Source: Desulfuromonadales bacterium
Lineage (GTDB): Bacteria > Desulfobacterota > Desulfuromonadia > Desulfuromonadales > Syntrophotaleaceae
Reading direction: 5' to 3'
DNA length: 49,958 nt
Assembly (NCBI GenBank): GCA_013619105.1
Contig: JABXKU010000008.1
Span: 1 to 49,958 of the forward strand
The stretch's first letter is position 1. Each line of letters starts with the position of its first letter. The notes below the pieces were generated by a model, which saw only the letters and a list, made by a program, of their open reading frames with translations, was not told the origin of the DNA and did not search any database. Made by a program: the position numbers and the translations under genes. Of this stretch, positions 36,217 to 47,190 are shown in pieces.

Positions 36217-36324
36217 TTAAAGTAGCTGTTTATCTGACTTGTCGTCACCAAGCCAGTTCATAATACCACGCAGACGACCACCAACTTACTCGACAAGATG
36301 CTCGGCACTGACGCGAGCTAGCGG
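36217..36324 (-). pseudogene. ilvC: Remnant of ketol-acid reductoisomerase (C-terminus only)
   Basis: About 35 codons remain between ilvN and psd. On the minus strand they read AEHLVE, a stop, then VGGRLRGIMNWL and a short tail to TAA at 36217. IlvC proteins end with this pattern (HxIE-K-VGxxLRxMMxWL). The in-frame TAA at 36286-36288 stands where lysine AAA or AAG is usual. Nothing of the N-terminal Rossmann part is found before ilvN. In relatives the order ilvB-ilvN-ilvC-psd-pssA-leuA is common, so this is very likely the deleted native copy. Confidence 0.85.
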
Positions 36325-36367
36325 TCATAACCGGCAACCCTGCCTGCCTAGTCCACCTGAACAGTCG

Positions 36368-36844
36368 TTACTGACCTCGGCCTATGACTACAGGACCGGA
36401 GCGCACCAATTCCTTGATGCCCATGGGTTTGAGCAGATCAATGACCGCGTCGAGTTTGGTCGGCGCGCCCGTTACCTCCAGGGTATAGGAACGCGGCGTT
36501 ACATCGACCACTTTGGCGCGAAAGATATCGACAATGCGCAAAACCTCGGCGCGAGTCTCCTCTTCAGCAGCCACCTTGATCAAGGCCATTTCCCGTTCGA
36601 CATATTCCTGACCGGTAAAATCCGTCACCTTGATGGTATCGATCAACTTATTAAGTTGTTTGTTGATCTGTTCCAGAATCCGATCGTCGCCGCGGGTGAC
36701 GATGGTCATGCGGGAAACACTCGGATCGAGGGTCGGCGCCACGGATAGACTCTCGATATTAAAGCCACGTCCGGAAAAAAGCCCCGCCACTCGGGTCAGG
36801 ACTCCAAACTCGTTTTCAACCAAAACCGAAATGGTATGTTTCAT
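36368..36844 (-). CDS. ilvN: Acetolactate synthase small (regulatory) subunit
   Basis: 158 residues with an N-terminal ACT domain (HTISVLVENEFGVLTRVAGL, FSGRGFNIESLSV) and the C-terminal ACT-like half (EVLRIVDIFRAKVVDV). It binds valine for feedback inhibition and stimulates the large subunit. ATG 36844 is the standard start with GGAG ten bases upstream; an ATG six codons earlier is unlikely. It lies 38 bp after ilvB. Confidence 0.96.
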   Translation of the reverse strand: MKHTISVLVENEFGVLTRVAGLFSGRGFNIESLSVAPTLDPSVSRMTIVTRGDDRILEQINKQLNKLIDTIKVTDFTGQEYVEREMALIKVAAEEETRAEVLRIVDIFRAKVVDVTPRSYTLEVTGAPTKLDAVIDLLKPMGIKELVRSGPVVIGRGQ

Positions 36845-36882
36845 GGTTTCAAAGCACTCCATAGATTTGCGTAGGCCACCGG

Positions 36883-38580
36883 CTAGGAAGCCAGCACCAT
36901 CTCGTTGATTGCCGCTCCGGCCGGCACCATGGGCATAACGTTTTCTTCCCGGTCGACTTTGAACTCCATGAGCACCGGACCAGGGGTTGCCAAGGCCTTG
37001 CGAATAACCTCACCGACCTCCTCTGGACGAGTGGCACGGAGACCGGTGGCGCCATAGGCTTCAGCCAGTTTGACAAAGTCGATGGGCAGTTCCATGGTCG
37101 TCTCGCTGTAGCGTCGATCAAAGAACATCTCCTGCCACTGGCGCACCATACCAAGGTAATTATTGTTGAGAATAGCGATCTTCACCGGCAGCTTGTACTG
37201 CACCAGAGTCGCCAGTTCTTGAGAATTCATCTGAAAGGAGCCGTCACCGGAGATGTCGATGACCTGCCGCTCAGGAAAGGCCGCCTGGGCACCGACGGCA
37301 GCTGGTAAACCATAGCCCATGGTTCCCAGCCCACCGGAGGTGAGGAAGGTCCGGGGCTGACTGAAAGAAAAGAACTGTGCGGTCCACATCTGATGCTGAC
37401 CGACCTCGGTGGTGATGATGGCATCATCGGCGGTTAACTCCCGCAGCTGCTCAATAACATATTGGGGCTTGATGATGGTATCACTGGCCTGATAGCCCAT
37501 GGGATGTCTGCTCTTCCAATCGGCGATCTCCGTCCGCCAGCCTGCGGAGCCATCGACCATGGCCGCTAACTCCTCGGGCCTCTCCCCTAGAGTGACGCTA
37601 AGCTTTTGCAGCACATCCTTAAGATCGCCCACAATGGGCAAGTCGACCCGCACGTTCTTTTTGATAGAAGTGGGATCGATGTCGATGTGGATGATCTTGG
37701 CATGAGGAGCAAAAGAGGCGATTTTACCGGTCACCCGGTCATCGAACCGGGCACCCACCGCTATGAGCAGATCAGAGTTAGTCACCGCCATGTTGGCATA
37801 ATAGGTACCGTGCATGCCAAGCATACCCAGGGCTTGAGGATGGCGTTGGGGAAAAGAAGCCATACCCATCAGAGTGGTGGTCACCGGCGCCTGAGTCATC
37901 TCGGCAAAGGCCAGCAGATCCTCCGAGGCATCGGCTCCAGTTGCACCGCCACCGACATAAAGCACCGGCTTGCGAGACGCTAGAATCATGCGAGCAGCCT
38001 TCTCCAACTGCCGCGCATTGCCGCTGTAGGTCGGTTTGTAGCCACGCAATTCGACCTTTTCAGGGTACTCAAACTTGGCACTGGCCACCTGAATATCCTT
38101 GGGCAGATCGATCAAAACCGGACCAGGCCGTCCAGTGCGGGCAATGTAAAAGGCCTGTTTAACAATACGAGACAGGTCCTTGATGTCCTGTACCAGATAA
38201 TTATGCTTAGTAATAGAGCGGGTGATACCGATAATGTCGACTTCTTGAAAGGCGTCGTTGCCAATCAGTGGCGTCGGCACCTGACCGGTGATAATCACCA
38301 TCGGTACCGAGTCCATATAAGCGGTGGCGATACCGGTAACGGTGTTAGTTGCACCTGGCCCGCTAGTGGCGATGGCGACTCCGACCTTGCCCGTGGTGCG
38401 GGCATAGCCATCGGCGGCATGCACCGCAGCCTGCTCGTGACGAGTCAAAATATGGTGGATGGGATAATCCGCGATATCGTGATAAATGTTGATGACCGTA
38501 CCGCCGGGGTAGCCGAAAACAGTATCGACCCCTTCCTGCTGCAGGCATTCCAACAAAATCTGTGATCCGGTTTTTTTCAC
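36883..38580 (-). CDS. ilvB: Acetolactate synthase large subunit
   Basis: ThDP enzyme making acetolactate and acetohydroxybutyrate. 565 residues. Motifs: [16 protein letters not shown] near residue 20, the catalytic glutamate in [36 protein letters not shown], and the ThDP/Mg site [15 protein letters not shown] to [14 protein letters not shown]. The start codon is GTG with GGAGG upstream. It is the second gene of the ilvD-ilvB-ilvN run. Confidence 0.97.
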   Translation of the reverse strand: MKKTGSQILLECLQQEGVDTVFGYPGGTVINIYHDIADYPIHHILTRHEQAAVHAADGYARTTGKVGVAIATSGPGATNTVTGIATAYMDSVPMVIITGQVPTPLIGNDAFQEVDIIGITRSITKHNYLVQDIKDLSRIVKQAFYIARTGRPGPVLIDLPKDIQVASAKFEYPEKVELRGYKPTYSGNARQLEKAARMILASRKPVLYVGGGATGADASEDLLAFAEMTQAPVTTTLMGMASFPQRHPQALGMLGMHGTYYANMAVTNSDLLIAVGARFDDRVTGKIASFAPHAKIIHIDIDPTSIKKNVRVDLPIVGDLKDVLQKLSVTLGERPEELAAMVDGSAGWRTEIADWKSRHPMGYQASDTIIKPQYVIEQLRELTADDAIITTEVGQHQMWTAQFFSFSQPRTFLTSGGLGTMGYGLPAAVGAQAAFPERQVIDISGDGSFQMNSQELATLVQYKLPVKIAILNNNYLGMVRQWQEMFFDRRYSETTMELPIDFVKLAEAYGATGLRATRPEEVGEVIRKALATPGPVLMEFKVDREENVMPMVPAGAAINEMVLAS

Positions 38581-38634
38581 AAACAGCCTCCTACCGCTCT
38601 ATGCACATCAACTAAATCAAAAAACGTGTATCCC

Positions 38635-40305
38635 TCAGTCTGCCGTACACACGGCACCGGTATTGGCCGACGTTACCACAGCAGCGTAACGGGACAGCCA
38701 ACCTTTCTTAATCTTCGGCTCTGGACGCACCCACTTATCCCGGCGATCAGCAAGCACTGCATCATCCACCAGAACCTCAAGGCGCCTCTGGGGGATATTG
38801 AGACGGATCTTATCACCGTCCTCAACCAGGGCGATGGGCCCGCCGACCATGGCTTCAGGGGAAATATGTCCAATACAAGGACCACGGGTGCCTCCGGAAA
38901 AGCGACCGTCGGTGACCAGTGCCACACTGTCCCCAAGACCGAGACCCATCAAGGTAGCCGTCGGGGCAAGCATTTCACGCATACCAGGTCCACCTTTGGG
39001 ACCTTCGTAGCGAATGACTACCACATCACCAGCAACAACCTGACCACTCATCAACGCTTCCATGGCCTGTTCTTCCGAATTGAAGCAGCGGGCGACCCCC
39101 TCAAACTCCATCATCTTATCCGAGACTCCGGACTGCTTAACCACCGCGCCGTCCGGGGCCAGATTACCACTAAGAATGGCAATCCCACCTTCCACGCGCA
39201 CCGGATCGCTCATAGGACGAATAACTTCTTCGTCGACTGGGGGCACCCCGGAGACAATCTCCTTGACTGATGCGCCGCTCAGGGTCGGATTGTCCAGCAC
39301 CAGATCGCCTAGTTGGGAAAGGACTCCGGGCACGCCACCGGCCGCATCGAGATCCTCCATAAAATGCTTGCCGCCAGGATTCATCGAAGCAATCTGAGGT
39401 GTGGTACGGCTCAATTCGTCAAATAATTCAAGGGGTACATCGACTTCCGCTTCATGGGCAATGGAGAGCAGATGCAGTACCGTATTACTTGAACCACCGA
39501 GGGCCAGGTCGACACGGATGGCATTTTCAAAGGCCGCACGAGTCAAAATCTTACGGGGGGTGATGTCCTGCTTGACCAGATCGACAATTCGCTCGCCAGA
39601 GGCAAAGGCCAGACGCCGTTTATGAGAAGAAACTGCCAGTGCTGTACCACAGCCAACCAGACTCATCCCCAGGGTTTCGGTGAGAATAGCCATGGTGTTC
39701 GCGGTAAACAAGCCCTGACAGGATCCGGCTCCAGGACAAGCCTTATCTTCGCACTGGGTCAGTTCTTCTTCATTGATCTCACCGGCCTTGAAGCGAGCCA
39801 TAGCCTCAAAGGTGTCGGTAACAAAAGAATAGCGTCGCCCATCACGGCCAGAACCGGTCAGCATGGGGCCGGCGGTAACCACAATACAAGGAACGTCAAG
39901 ACGGGCTGCGGCCATAAGCATGCCGGGGGTGATCTTGTCACAGTTAGTAAGCAGCACCAGGCCATCGAGACGATGGGCCTCAGTGATGGATTCCACCATA
40001 TCGGCGATCAGTTCGCGGGTAGCCAGGGAATAGTGCATGCCCTTATGTCCCATGGCGATGCCATCACAGACGCCCGGAATGCCGAACAGAAAGGAATAGC
40101 CTCCGCCGGTATGGACACCCTTTTCAATAAAACGTTCCAGATCGCGCATGCCGATATGGCCGGGAATCAGGTCGGTAAAGGAGGTGGCGATTCCGATCAG
40201 TGGCTTGCCCATTTCTGAGCGGGGCAGACCTGTACCGAGCAGCAGGGCCCGATGAGGAGCGCGTTCAAAACCTTGGGTGATTGCATCGCTACGCTTGCTT
40301 GTCAT
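38635..40305 (-). CDS. ilvD: Dihydroxy-acid dehydratase
   Basis: Fourth common step of isoleucine and valine synthesis; an iron-sulfur enzyme. 556 residues. Motifs: [19 protein letters not shown] with a cluster cysteine, [16 protein letters not shown] with another, [13 protein letters not shown], and [20 protein letters not shown] near the C-terminus. First gene of the ilv run, 54 bp before ilvB. A promoter-like TTGAAC-16-TATCTG (40328-40355) lies upstream. Confidence 0.97.
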   Translation of the reverse strand: MTSKRSDAITQGFERAPHRALLLGTGLPRSEMGKPLIGIATSFTDLIPGHIGMRDLERFIEKGVHTGGGYSFLFGIPGVCDGIAMGHKGMHYSLATRELIADMVESITEAHRLDGLVLLTNCDKITPGMLMAAARLDVPCIVVTAGPMLTGSGRDGRRYSFVTDTFEAMARFKAGEINEEELTQCEDKACPGAGSCQGLFTANTMAILTETLGMSLVGCGTALAVSSHKRRLAFASGERIVDLVKQDITPRKILTRAAFENAIRVDLALGGSSNTVLHLLSIAHEAEVDVPLELFDELSRTTPQIASMNPGGKHFMEDLDAAGGVPGVLSQLGDLVLDNPTLSGASVKEIVSGVPPVDEEVIRPMSDPVRVEGGIAILSGNLAPDGAVVKQSGVSDKMMEFEGVARCFNSEEQAMEALMSGQVVAGDVVVIRYEGPKGGPGMREMLAPTATLMGLGLGDSVALVTDGRFSGGTRGPCIGHISPEAMVGGPIALVEDGDKIRLNIPQRRLEVLVDDAVLADRRDKWVRPEPKIKKGWLSRYAAVVTSANTGAVCTAD

Positions 40306-40327
40306 ACGATCAGAGCCTTTCTATGTA

Positions 40328-40355
40328 CAGATAAGATAAGTTAAATAGTGTTCAA
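40328..40355 (-). promoter_or_regulatory. Candidate promoter for the ilvDBN operon
   Basis: Minus strand TTGAAC (40350-40355), 16-bp spacer, TATCTG (40328-40333), about 23 bp before the ilvD ATG. Moderate match. Confidence 0.4.
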
Positions 40356-40581
40356 GGTCATATTTTATCCAGCCGCGCACTCAACAAAAAAACGTGAGTT
40401 CTGGATTTATCGTTACAGACAACTGTGAGCTGCAGCGTCTAATCTATGCCGACATCAAAAGTTGGATCCGCAATACAGAGAGGGCCACTAAACAAATGTT
40501 TAGCCGGACCAAAGTAGAGCCAAATGTAGAAAGGGTTCGAGCAACCAGCCCAAACCCTTTCATAACCGGTACCGGGAAAGT

Positions 40582-40803
40582 TTACTGTGTCAACTCCCGC
40601 TTAATGTACTCCATTTCGTCTTTCCCCGCCAATTTCAATTTTTGAATTTTTTTGCGTTCAAGCTCTTCTTCAGGGGTCAAATGTATTTTTTGGTCCAAGG
40701 TAGCCAGCTGTTTTTCCAAGAGCAAATGCTCTTCAAAAAGTAGACGAAAACGAGGTCTATCGTCACACAACTGCTGGAGTGAAGCCAGATCCTGTCCTTC
40801 CAT
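40582..40803 (-). CDS. YdcH/DUF465-family small protein
   Basis: 73 residues, helical and charged, with FRLLFEEHLLLEKQLATLD, then HLTPEEELERKKIQKLKLAGKDEM. This is the DUF465 pattern, which ends in KLxLKDE. Function unknown; probably a coiled-coil cytosolic protein. GGAGG lies before ATG 40803. It is the last gene in the run from rpsB direction, 71 bp after tsaB. Confidence 0.88.
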   Translation of the reverse strand: MEGQDLASLQQLCDDRPRFRLLFEEHLLLEKQLATLDQKIHLTPEEELERKKIQKLKLAGKDEMEYIKRELTQ

Positions 40804-40874
40804 TCAGCACCTCCCTGCAAGGGTTGATAAAGAGCGGAAAACCTTCTTTAAAATAGCGAAACGCCCTACCCTTG

Positions 40875-41591
40875 TCAACCTTCAATCGGGTTGTCACCAG
40901 CTCGTCTGGCCAGCATTACTTCAGCCTCCGAAAGCCTTATATAGCTGGGCTCCAGCATTTCCAGGGAAATCGTCTCCTGATTACGCAAAGCGGCCAGAGC
41001 CAATGCTGCAGCGGAAGAAGCGCGGGGTTGCTGCAGGGGCCAAGGGACAAAATGGGCACGGGAACCGAGCTGCCGCACGATCAAGGAGCGGTAGGCCACC
41101 GCACCGCTACCGATGATCAACATATCTTCAGAAATTTCATCAAGCAACTGTTCCGGTGAGGCAACACGTTCCTTATCAAGAGCGACCGGAAGCCCCCCTT
41201 CCCAGTGATAGCGCCCCGCATAAACCTCCTGTTTACGCGCATCGAGCCAGACACTCAACGGATAGGCCGGATAAGGCACCTGCAGGGCCAGAGTTTGCAG
41301 AGACGAAACCCCAACCACCGGCTTGGCCGTGGCTAACGCCAGCCCCTTAACGGTTGCGACTCCGACCCGCAATCCGGTGAAGGAACCGGGACCGAGAACA
41401 ATGCCGAATGCATCTAGTTCAGCTAGTTGCATACCGGCATCCTGCAGCAGCAGTTGCACGGCCGGTAGCAGGCGGTCGCTGTGGGTGGAGCGAAGGTTGA
41501 GCAGCACTTCGCCAATCAGCTCTTCGCCGCGGCTAAGCGCCACGCTGCCGGCGGGAGTCGAGGTATCGATAGTCAGAAGACACTCGGCCAT
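40875..41591 (-). CDS. tsaB: tRNA threonylcarbamoyladenosine biosynthesis protein TsaB
   Basis: Partner of TsaD and TsaE in making t6A37 on tRNAs that read ANN codons. 238 residues. ASKHA-fold features: LTIDTSTPAGSVALSRG near the start, STHSDRLLPAVQLLL, and FGIVLGPGSFTGLRVGVATV. It lacks the metal-binding histidines of TsaD, as normal for TsaB. Its ATG overlaps the rseP stop region by one base, so the two are translated together. Confidence 0.95.
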   Translation of the reverse strand: MAECLLTIDTSTPAGSVALSRGEELIGEVLLNLRSTHSDRLLPAVQLLLQDAGMQLAELDAFGIVLGPGSFTGLRVGVATVKGLALATAKPVVGVSSLQTLALQVPYPAYPLSVWLDARKQEVYAGRYHWEGGLPVALDKERVASPEQLLDEISEDMLIIGSGAVAYRSLIVRQLGSRAHFVPWPLQQPRASSAAALALAALRNQETISLEMLEPSYIRLSEAEVMLARRAGDNPIEG

Positions 41592-42910
41592 TATTGTCCT
41601 CCGCTGAAGACTCTTAGAATATCGTTATAAAAGGCCAGCGCCATGAGCATCACGATGAACAGTAGGCCGACCTGTTGCGCTATTTCACGCACCCGCAGGG
41701 CCAAGGGACGGCGGAAAACCAACTCAAAGATGCCGAACAATAAGTGACCGCCATCGAGAATCGGAATGGGAAAAAGATTCAGAATCCCTAGTTGAATACT
41801 GAGAAACGCCAGGACCGAGAGGACACTGGCCAAATCAGTCTGGGCGGCTTGACCGGCCACCTGAATCACGGTGATAGGTCCGCCAATATTGCTGGAGGAA
41901 ACCTTGCCGAGCACTAACTTTTGAATAAAAGTCAGGGTGAGGTCAATTAGTTCCCAGCTGCGGGCAACGCCGTGTCTAAAGGCTTCTTTGAGAGGAAAGT
42001 GTTTTAAAACGGTCTGAGCCTGAGGTGCAATACCGATCAAAAATCCACTTTCCCCATCGCCGCGAGCAGGCACAATGCTTATTTCCAGCTGTTGACCATT
42101 GCGCTCCACAAGAAAGTTCTGACTGCTCCCTCCGGCCTGCTGAATGACAGCCTTCAAATCATACCAAGTGGCGATGATGTTACCATCAACAGAGAGAATA
42201 CGGTCCCCGCTTAGCAAACCCGCCTGCTGGGCCGGCATACCAGGCGAAAGGGCGCCGACAACGGCTTCCTGAACCGGCGCAAGGCCCAGAGCTTGCAGAC
42301 CTTCGGCACTGCGGTCAGTGGCGGCAACCGCAATCGATTCAAGGGACCCGTCCCGCTGCACGGCCAACACCGCCGTCTGCCCTGCCTGAGCAAGCAGAGC
42401 CTTGTCAGCGTCGATCCAGGAATCGATCGGCTGTTCGCCGACCGCAACAATGCAATCGCCGCTGCGCAACCCGGCCTCTGCTGCGGGCGACTGAGGAAGC
42501 ACATAGCCGACACAAGCAGGCTGCTCTAGAAAGACCGGCAGGTTAATGCCGACCATAAAAGCCAAAGGCAGTATGACAAAGGGCAAGACCAGATTCATAA
42601 AGGGTCCTGCCGCGATGATGGCCAAGCGCCGCCAGACGCTTTTTTCGGCAAAGGAGCGGCTCCGCTCCTCATCGCTAAGGGGCTGGTCCTCTTCGACCCC
42701 TTCGCCCAGCATCTGCACATAGCCTCCGAGAGGGATGGCGCAGATCATGTATTCCGTCTCGCCCCACTGGCGGGAGACGAGGCGCGGGCCAAAGCCAAGA
42801 GAGAACTTCAATACTTTGACCCCGGCCAGTTTGGCCACGGCAAAATGGCCGAGTTCATGAACAAAAACCAGGATACCGAGCATAATAATGCCGGCGATGA
42901 TGGTTAACAT
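41591..42910 (-). CDS. rseP: Site-2 intramembrane zinc protease RseP
   Basis: Cuts anti-sigma factors and leftover signal peptides within the inner membrane. 439 residues. The zinc motif HELGH is at residues 18-22 in TM1. Two PDZ domains lie in the periplasmic middle (PQSPAAEAGLRSGDCIV, LSPGMPAQQAGLLSGDRIL). The third ligand motif is NLFPIPILDGGHLLFGI near residue 385. It lies 12 bp after dxr. Confidence 0.96.
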   Translation of the reverse strand: MLTIIAGIIMLGILVFVHELGHFAVAKLAGVKVLKFSLGFGPRLVSRQWGETEYMICAIPLGGYVQMLGEGVEEDQPLSDEERSRSFAEKSVWRRLAIIAAGPFMNLVLPFVILPLAFMVGINLPVFLEQPACVGYVLPQSPAAEAGLRSGDCIVAVGEQPIDSWIDADKALLAQAGQTAVLAVQRDGSLESIAVAATDRSAEGLQALGLAPVQEAVVGALSPGMPAQQAGLLSGDRILSVDGNIIATWYDLKAVIQQAGGSSQNFLVERNGQQLEISIVPARGDGESGFLIGIAPQAQTVLKHFPLKEAFRHGVARSWELIDLTLTFIQKLVLGKVSSSNIGGPITVIQVAGQAAQTDLASVLSVLAFLSIQLGILNLFPIPILDGGHLLFGIFELVFRRPLALRVREIAQQVGLLFIVMLMALAFYNDILRVFSGGQ

Positions 42911-42922
42911 AATTGCCTCCGG

Positions 42923-44083
42923 TTAGCTCTTTTGCGCGACCATGCGGCGCGCTTCCTGGCGGCCCCATAAATCGGCGCGCAAGGCGTCGTCAATGTGATC
43001 AAGAGCGGCGGGAACGTGGCGGTCGAGAACCTCGTTGACAATAGCCGCAATATCGAGGAATGCGATCTTTTCTTGCAAAAAGGCATCGACAGCCACCTCA
43101 TTGGCGGCATTTAGCACCGCGGGCGCCGTGCCCCCCGTCGCCAGAGCCTGGAAGGCCAGAGCCAAACAGGGAAACTTGTCCAGGTCCGGCTCGGCAAATG
43201 AGAGGTCCTGGAGAGCACACAGGTCGAGGGGCGGAAGATCAAGAGGCAAACGATCGGGGTAGGACAGAGCATAGGCAATGGGAGTTTTCATATCCGGAAT
43301 GCCGAGCTGCGCCATGACGGCGCCATCGACATATTCGACCATGGAGTGGACGATGCTCTGAGGATGGATATGCACAGCAATTTGTTCCGCTGGGAGGTCA
43401 AACAGCCAGCGCGCTTCGATAACCTCCAGCCCCTTGTTCATCATGGTCGCCGAATCGATGGTAATCTTACGCCCCATGTTCCAATTGGGATGGGCCAGGG
43501 CATCGGCCAGAGTAACTCGGTCCAAATCCGCCGCCGGGCGGTCGCGAAAAGGCCCGCCGGAAGCGGTCAAAATCAGGCGCCGAACATCACCTCTTTGATG
43601 TCCTTGCAGGGACTGAAAGATCGCAGAGTGCTCGCTATCCACAGGATAAAGCCGCACCCCTTTGCGGGCTACCGCTGCCATCACCAAAGGTCCGGCCGTA
43701 ACCAAGGTTTCTTTATTGGCCAGGGCGATATCTTTACCCGCCTCGATGGCAGCCATGGTTGGAATCAGACCGGCCGCCCCGACCACCGCGGTCACCACCA
43801 TGTCGATCTGTTCGTGACTGGCGCAGGCAATCAGACCTTCAACCCCCGAGTAGACCCGAGGGCCGTCAGCACCCAGGTCATCCCGCAGCCGTGCCGCCGC
43901 ATCAGGGCAGAGCACCGACACCAGTTGTGGCTGAAAGTGGAGTATCTGCTCCTTAAGGCGTTTCAGATTGTTGCCTGCAGAAAGACTGACAACCTGATAC
44001 TGGTCAGGATGGGCGGCCACTATTTCAAGCGTGCTAACACCAATCGACCCAGTTGAGCCAAGAATACCAAGTCTTTTCATCAA
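42923..44083 (-). CDS. dxr: 1-deoxy-D-xylulose 5-phosphate reductoisomerase
   Basis: First committed step of the MEP pathway, NADPH- and metal-dependent. 386 residues. Motifs: [18 protein letters not shown] at the N-terminus, [26 protein letters not shown] with a metal ligand, [12 protein letters not shown], and [19 protein letters not shown] (19 residues). The pathway's last enzyme, ispH, is also in this window. Start ATG follows AAGG. Confidence 0.97.
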   Translation of the reverse strand: MMKRLGILGSTGSIGVSTLEIVAAHPDQYQVVSLSAGNNLKRLKEQILHFQPQLVSVLCPDAAARLRDDLGADGPRVYSGVEGLIACASHEQIDMVVTAVVGAAGLIPTMAAIEAGKDIALANKETLVTAGPLVMAAVARKGVRLYPVDSEHSAIFQSLQGHQRGDVRRLILTASGGPFRDRPAADLDRVTLADALAHPNWNMGRKITIDSATMMNKGLEVIEARWLFDLPAEQIAVHIHPQSIVHSMVEYVDGAVMAQLGIPDMKTPIAYALSYPDRLPLDLPPLDLCALQDLSFAEPDLDKFPCLALAFQALATGGTAPAVLNAANEVAVDAFLQEKIAFLDIAAIVNEVLDRHVPAALDHIDDALRADLWGRQEARRMVAQKS

Positions 44084-44144
44084 TCTAGGTTACCTTTCAA
44101 AGGTAGTGTACTTAAGCCTATAGATACGGGAGACATCGAAACTG

Positions 44145-44930
44145 TTAACAACTAAAAAGATACCAACCGTAGTAAAACGCCAAAGGGAAGGCAAATAATA
44201 GACTGTCGAGTCGATCAAGGATGCCACCGTGCCCGGGAATCACCGTTCCAGAATCCTTAACACCGCAAGCTCGTTTGACCATTGACTCAAAAAGGTCACC
44301 AAGCTGCGACATGGCCCCCAAACCTAATCCCAAGGCTAGACAATCAACAACACCCAGCGCAGGGAAAAAAGTATAACTGGCGATAAAGGCTGCGACCAAA
44401 CCGCCGAGCAATCCACCGATGGAGCCTTCAACACTTTTATTGGGGCTGATGGCGGGATAAAGCTTGTGCCGACCCAGGGTAATGCCGCTGAAATACGCTC
44501 CGGTATCGGAAGCCATGACGACCAGCAAGACCAGGTAGATCCACTCACGACCCAAGGGTAAAGACCGAAGCAGCACCAAATGACCAAGCAACAAGGGAAC
44601 ATAAATGAAACCGAACAACAACAGAGCCAACTGCTGAACGACTTGCTGCAAATCGTCGAAACGCCACAGAAAAAGGAGGCCAAAAAGAAGCATGGCCAGA
44701 ACCAGCCCGGCCTGCAGAGCATAAAGCTGCTGCAGGGCGCACAAAGGCACCAGAAGAGCGCCATAGACAATAGCCAGCACGCGCTCCGGCTGTCGCTTAT
44801 CGGCAAAACTCATCTGATAAAATTCATACAGAGCCACGGCTGCTATCAGGCTAATGAATAGGGTAAACCAGAAGGGACTGCTAAACTGAATGATCAAAAT
44901 CAGCAGAGGCAGAGCAATAATTGCTGTCAA
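44145..44930 (-). CDS. cdsA: Phosphatidate cytidylyltransferase
   Basis: Makes CDP-diacylglycerol, the substrate of PssA. 261 residues with about eight transmembrane helices. The CdsA signature is in the C-terminal part: SPNKSVEGSIGGLLGG and SQLGDLFESMVKRACGVKDS, then IPGHGGILDRLDSLLFAFP. The start is uncertain. TTG 44930 has no ribosome site. Homologues usually begin MKQRIxTA, and the frame upstream reads ATC-AAA-CAA-CGG-ATT-TTG with GGAG nine bases before ATC (44945), but no normal start codon there. Confidence 0.93.
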   Translation of the reverse strand: MTAIIALPLLILIIQFSSPFWFTLFISLIAAVALYEFYQMSFADKRQPERVLAIVYGALLVPLCALQQLYALQAGLVLAMLLFGLLFLWRFDDLQQVVQQLALLLFGFIYVPLLLGHLVLLRSLPLGREWIYLVLLVVMASDTGAYFSGITLGRHKLYPAISPNKSVEGSIGGLLGGLVAAFIASYTFFPALGVVDCLALGLGLGAMSQLGDLFESMVKRACGVKDSGTVIPGHGGILDRLDSLLFAFPLAFYYGWYLFSC

Positions 44931-44965
44931 AATCCGTTGTTTGATAAGACCGTACTCCTTTAACT

Positions 44966-45688
44966 TCAGCTGTCAGAAGCACTCTGCGCAGAAGTCAGGC
45001 CAAAGCGCCGCTGCCTGGCAGCAAAGTCATCAAGAGCCCGACGCAATTCATCAGCAGAAAAATCGGGCCATAAAACATCCGTAAAATATAGTTCGGCATA
45101 AGCCAACTGCCAAAGGAGGAAGTTGCTGATACGCATTTCGCCACTTGTGCGGATCAGCAAGTCGGGATCAGGTAAACCAGCGGTATCAAGTGATGCACTA
45201 AATCGCCGTTCATCGATATCTGAAGCAGCCAGCTCTCCTCCCTGCACCTCGGCGGCCAAACCTTTCACAGCACGCAGAATCTCGTCCCGGGAACCGTAGG
45301 ACAGAGCAAGAGTCAACACTAACTGGCTATTTTCGGCTGTGCGCTCAATCGTTCTCTGAAGCACTTGCAGCACTTCTGGCGGCAACAAAGCGGTATTACC
45401 GATGACCCGTAGCCGAATATCTTCAGTAATCAGCGTCTCAAGTTCCTGGGCGAGAAACAGTCCCAACAACTCCATCAACGCGGCCACCTCGGCCGCAGGA
45501 CGACCCCAGTTTTCGGAGCTGAACGCGTACAGAGTCAGATGGGGGATGCCAAGGGCCCTACATTCCTTGACCACCGCCCGAACAGTCTCTACACCTTGCC
45601 GGTGACCAAAGATTCGGGGCAACTGGCGTTGCTCAGCCCAGCGACCGTTACCGTCCATGATAATTGCAATATGTTGAGGAATTCTCAT
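44966..45688 (-). CDS. uppS: Isoprenyl transferase (undecaprenyl diphosphate synthase)
   Basis: Condenses IPP onto FPP in cis to make the C55 carrier for peptidoglycan and LPS. 240 residues. Motifs: HIAIIMDGNGRWAEQRQLPR with catalytic D12, GHRQGVETVR, LTLYAFSSENWGRP, and DLLIRTSGEMRISNFLLWQ with the substrate-binding arginines. It leads uppS-cdsA-dxr-rseP-tsaB and is separated from frr by a terminator. Confidence 0.96.
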   Translation of the reverse strand: MRIPQHIAIIMDGNGRWAEQRQLPRIFGHRQGVETVRAVVKECRALGIPHLTLYAFSSENWGRPAAEVAALMELLGLFLAQELETLITEDIRLRVIGNTALLPPEVLQVLQRTIERTAENSQLVLTLALSYGSRDEILRAVKGLAAEVQGGELAASDIDERRFSASLDTAGLPDPDLLIRTSGEMRISNFLLWQLAYAELYFTDVLWPDFSADELRRALDDFAARQRRFGLTSAQSASDS

Positions 45689-45732
45689 GACTTTATACTA
45701 CCGCCAGAATCACGTTCACAGATGGACACAGA

Positions 45733-45761
45733 TTATCACAACCCAAAAAGGCCAGCAACAA
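45733..45761 (-). promoter_or_regulatory. Candidate promoter for uppS operon
   Basis: Minus strand TTGTTG (45756-45761), 17-bp spacer, TGATAA (45733-45738), just behind the frr terminator and about 45 bp before uppS. Confidence 0.4.
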
Positions 45762-45773
45762 CTGAACTTTCCT

Positions 45774-45813
45774 AAAAAAGAACAGGGGCGCCGAGTACGG
45801 CACCCCTGCTCTT
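45774..45813 (-). terminator. Intrinsic terminator after frr
   Basis: Hairpin with arms AAGAGCAGGGGTGCC / GGCGCCCCTGTTCTT on the minus strand, two mismatches, followed by TTTTTT. Confidence 0.85.
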
Positions 45814-45888
45814 GGTATGGGATAAAATCAAGATCCGCCTCTGCCAACAAGTATAAACTCTTATCAGCCCGGTGCGGCGAAAATCTTT

Positions 45889-46446
45889 TCAGATCTCCAT
45901 GATCTCTTTTTCCTTATGCTCAACTACCTCATCGGCCAATTTAATGAATTGATCGGTAAGGTCCTGAATTTCCTTCTCGCCCCGTTTCTGGTCGTCTTCG
46001 GAAATTTCCTTATCCTTCTGCAGCTTTTTCAAAGCTTCATTGGCATCCCGTCGTGCATTGCGAATCGCCACCTTGGTATCCTCAGCCATGCGCCGCACCA
46101 ACTTGGCCATCTCTTTACGCCGCTCCTCGGTCAGAGGCGGAAGATTCAGCCGTATCAAAATCCCATCGGAAATAGGGTTCAAACCGAGATCAGCCTTGAA
46201 AACGGCCCTTTCAATCTCCGGAATCAGATTTTTTTCCCAGGGCTGAATAGTGATCATCCGCGCCTCCGGAATAGCCAGCGTACCGACTTGATTCAAGGGC
46301 GTTGGAGTGCCGTAGTAATCGACCATGACATCATCAAGCAGCGAAACGGAAGCGCGCCCGGTACGTACCCGTTGCAGTTCCTTTTTCTGAGCTTCGATCG
46401 ATTTCTCCATCGCCTTCTTGGCTTCATTCATGACAGAGCTGGACAT
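45889..46446 (-). CDS. frr: Ribosome recycling factor
   Basis: Splits post-termination ribosomes together with EF-G. 185 residues, exactly the usual length when started at ATG 46446. Motifs: [40 protein letters not shown], and the three-helix tail with [20 protein letters not shown]. An ATG three codons earlier sits only one or two bases from the GGAG site, so I prefer the later one. It begins beside the end of pyrH (46452). Confidence 0.97.
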   Translation of the reverse strand: MSSSVMNEAKKAMEKSIEAQKKELQRVRTGRASVSLLDDVMVDYYGTPTPLNQVGTLAIPEARMITIQPWEKNLIPEIERAVFKADLGLNPISDGILIRLNLPPLTEERRKEMAKLVRRMAEDTKVAIRNARRDANEALKKLQKDKEISEDDQKRGEKEIQDLTDQFIKLADEVVEHKEKEIMEI

Positions 46447-46451
46447 ATCAA

Positions 46452-47186
<735 letters not shown>

Positions 47187-47190
47187 TCAG

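Noticed and set aside
40530-40560. Inverted repeat AAAGGGTT / AACCCTTT downstream of the YdcH gene as a terminator
   Set aside because: The loop is long and no T-run follows on the minus strand, so it was not listed as a feature.
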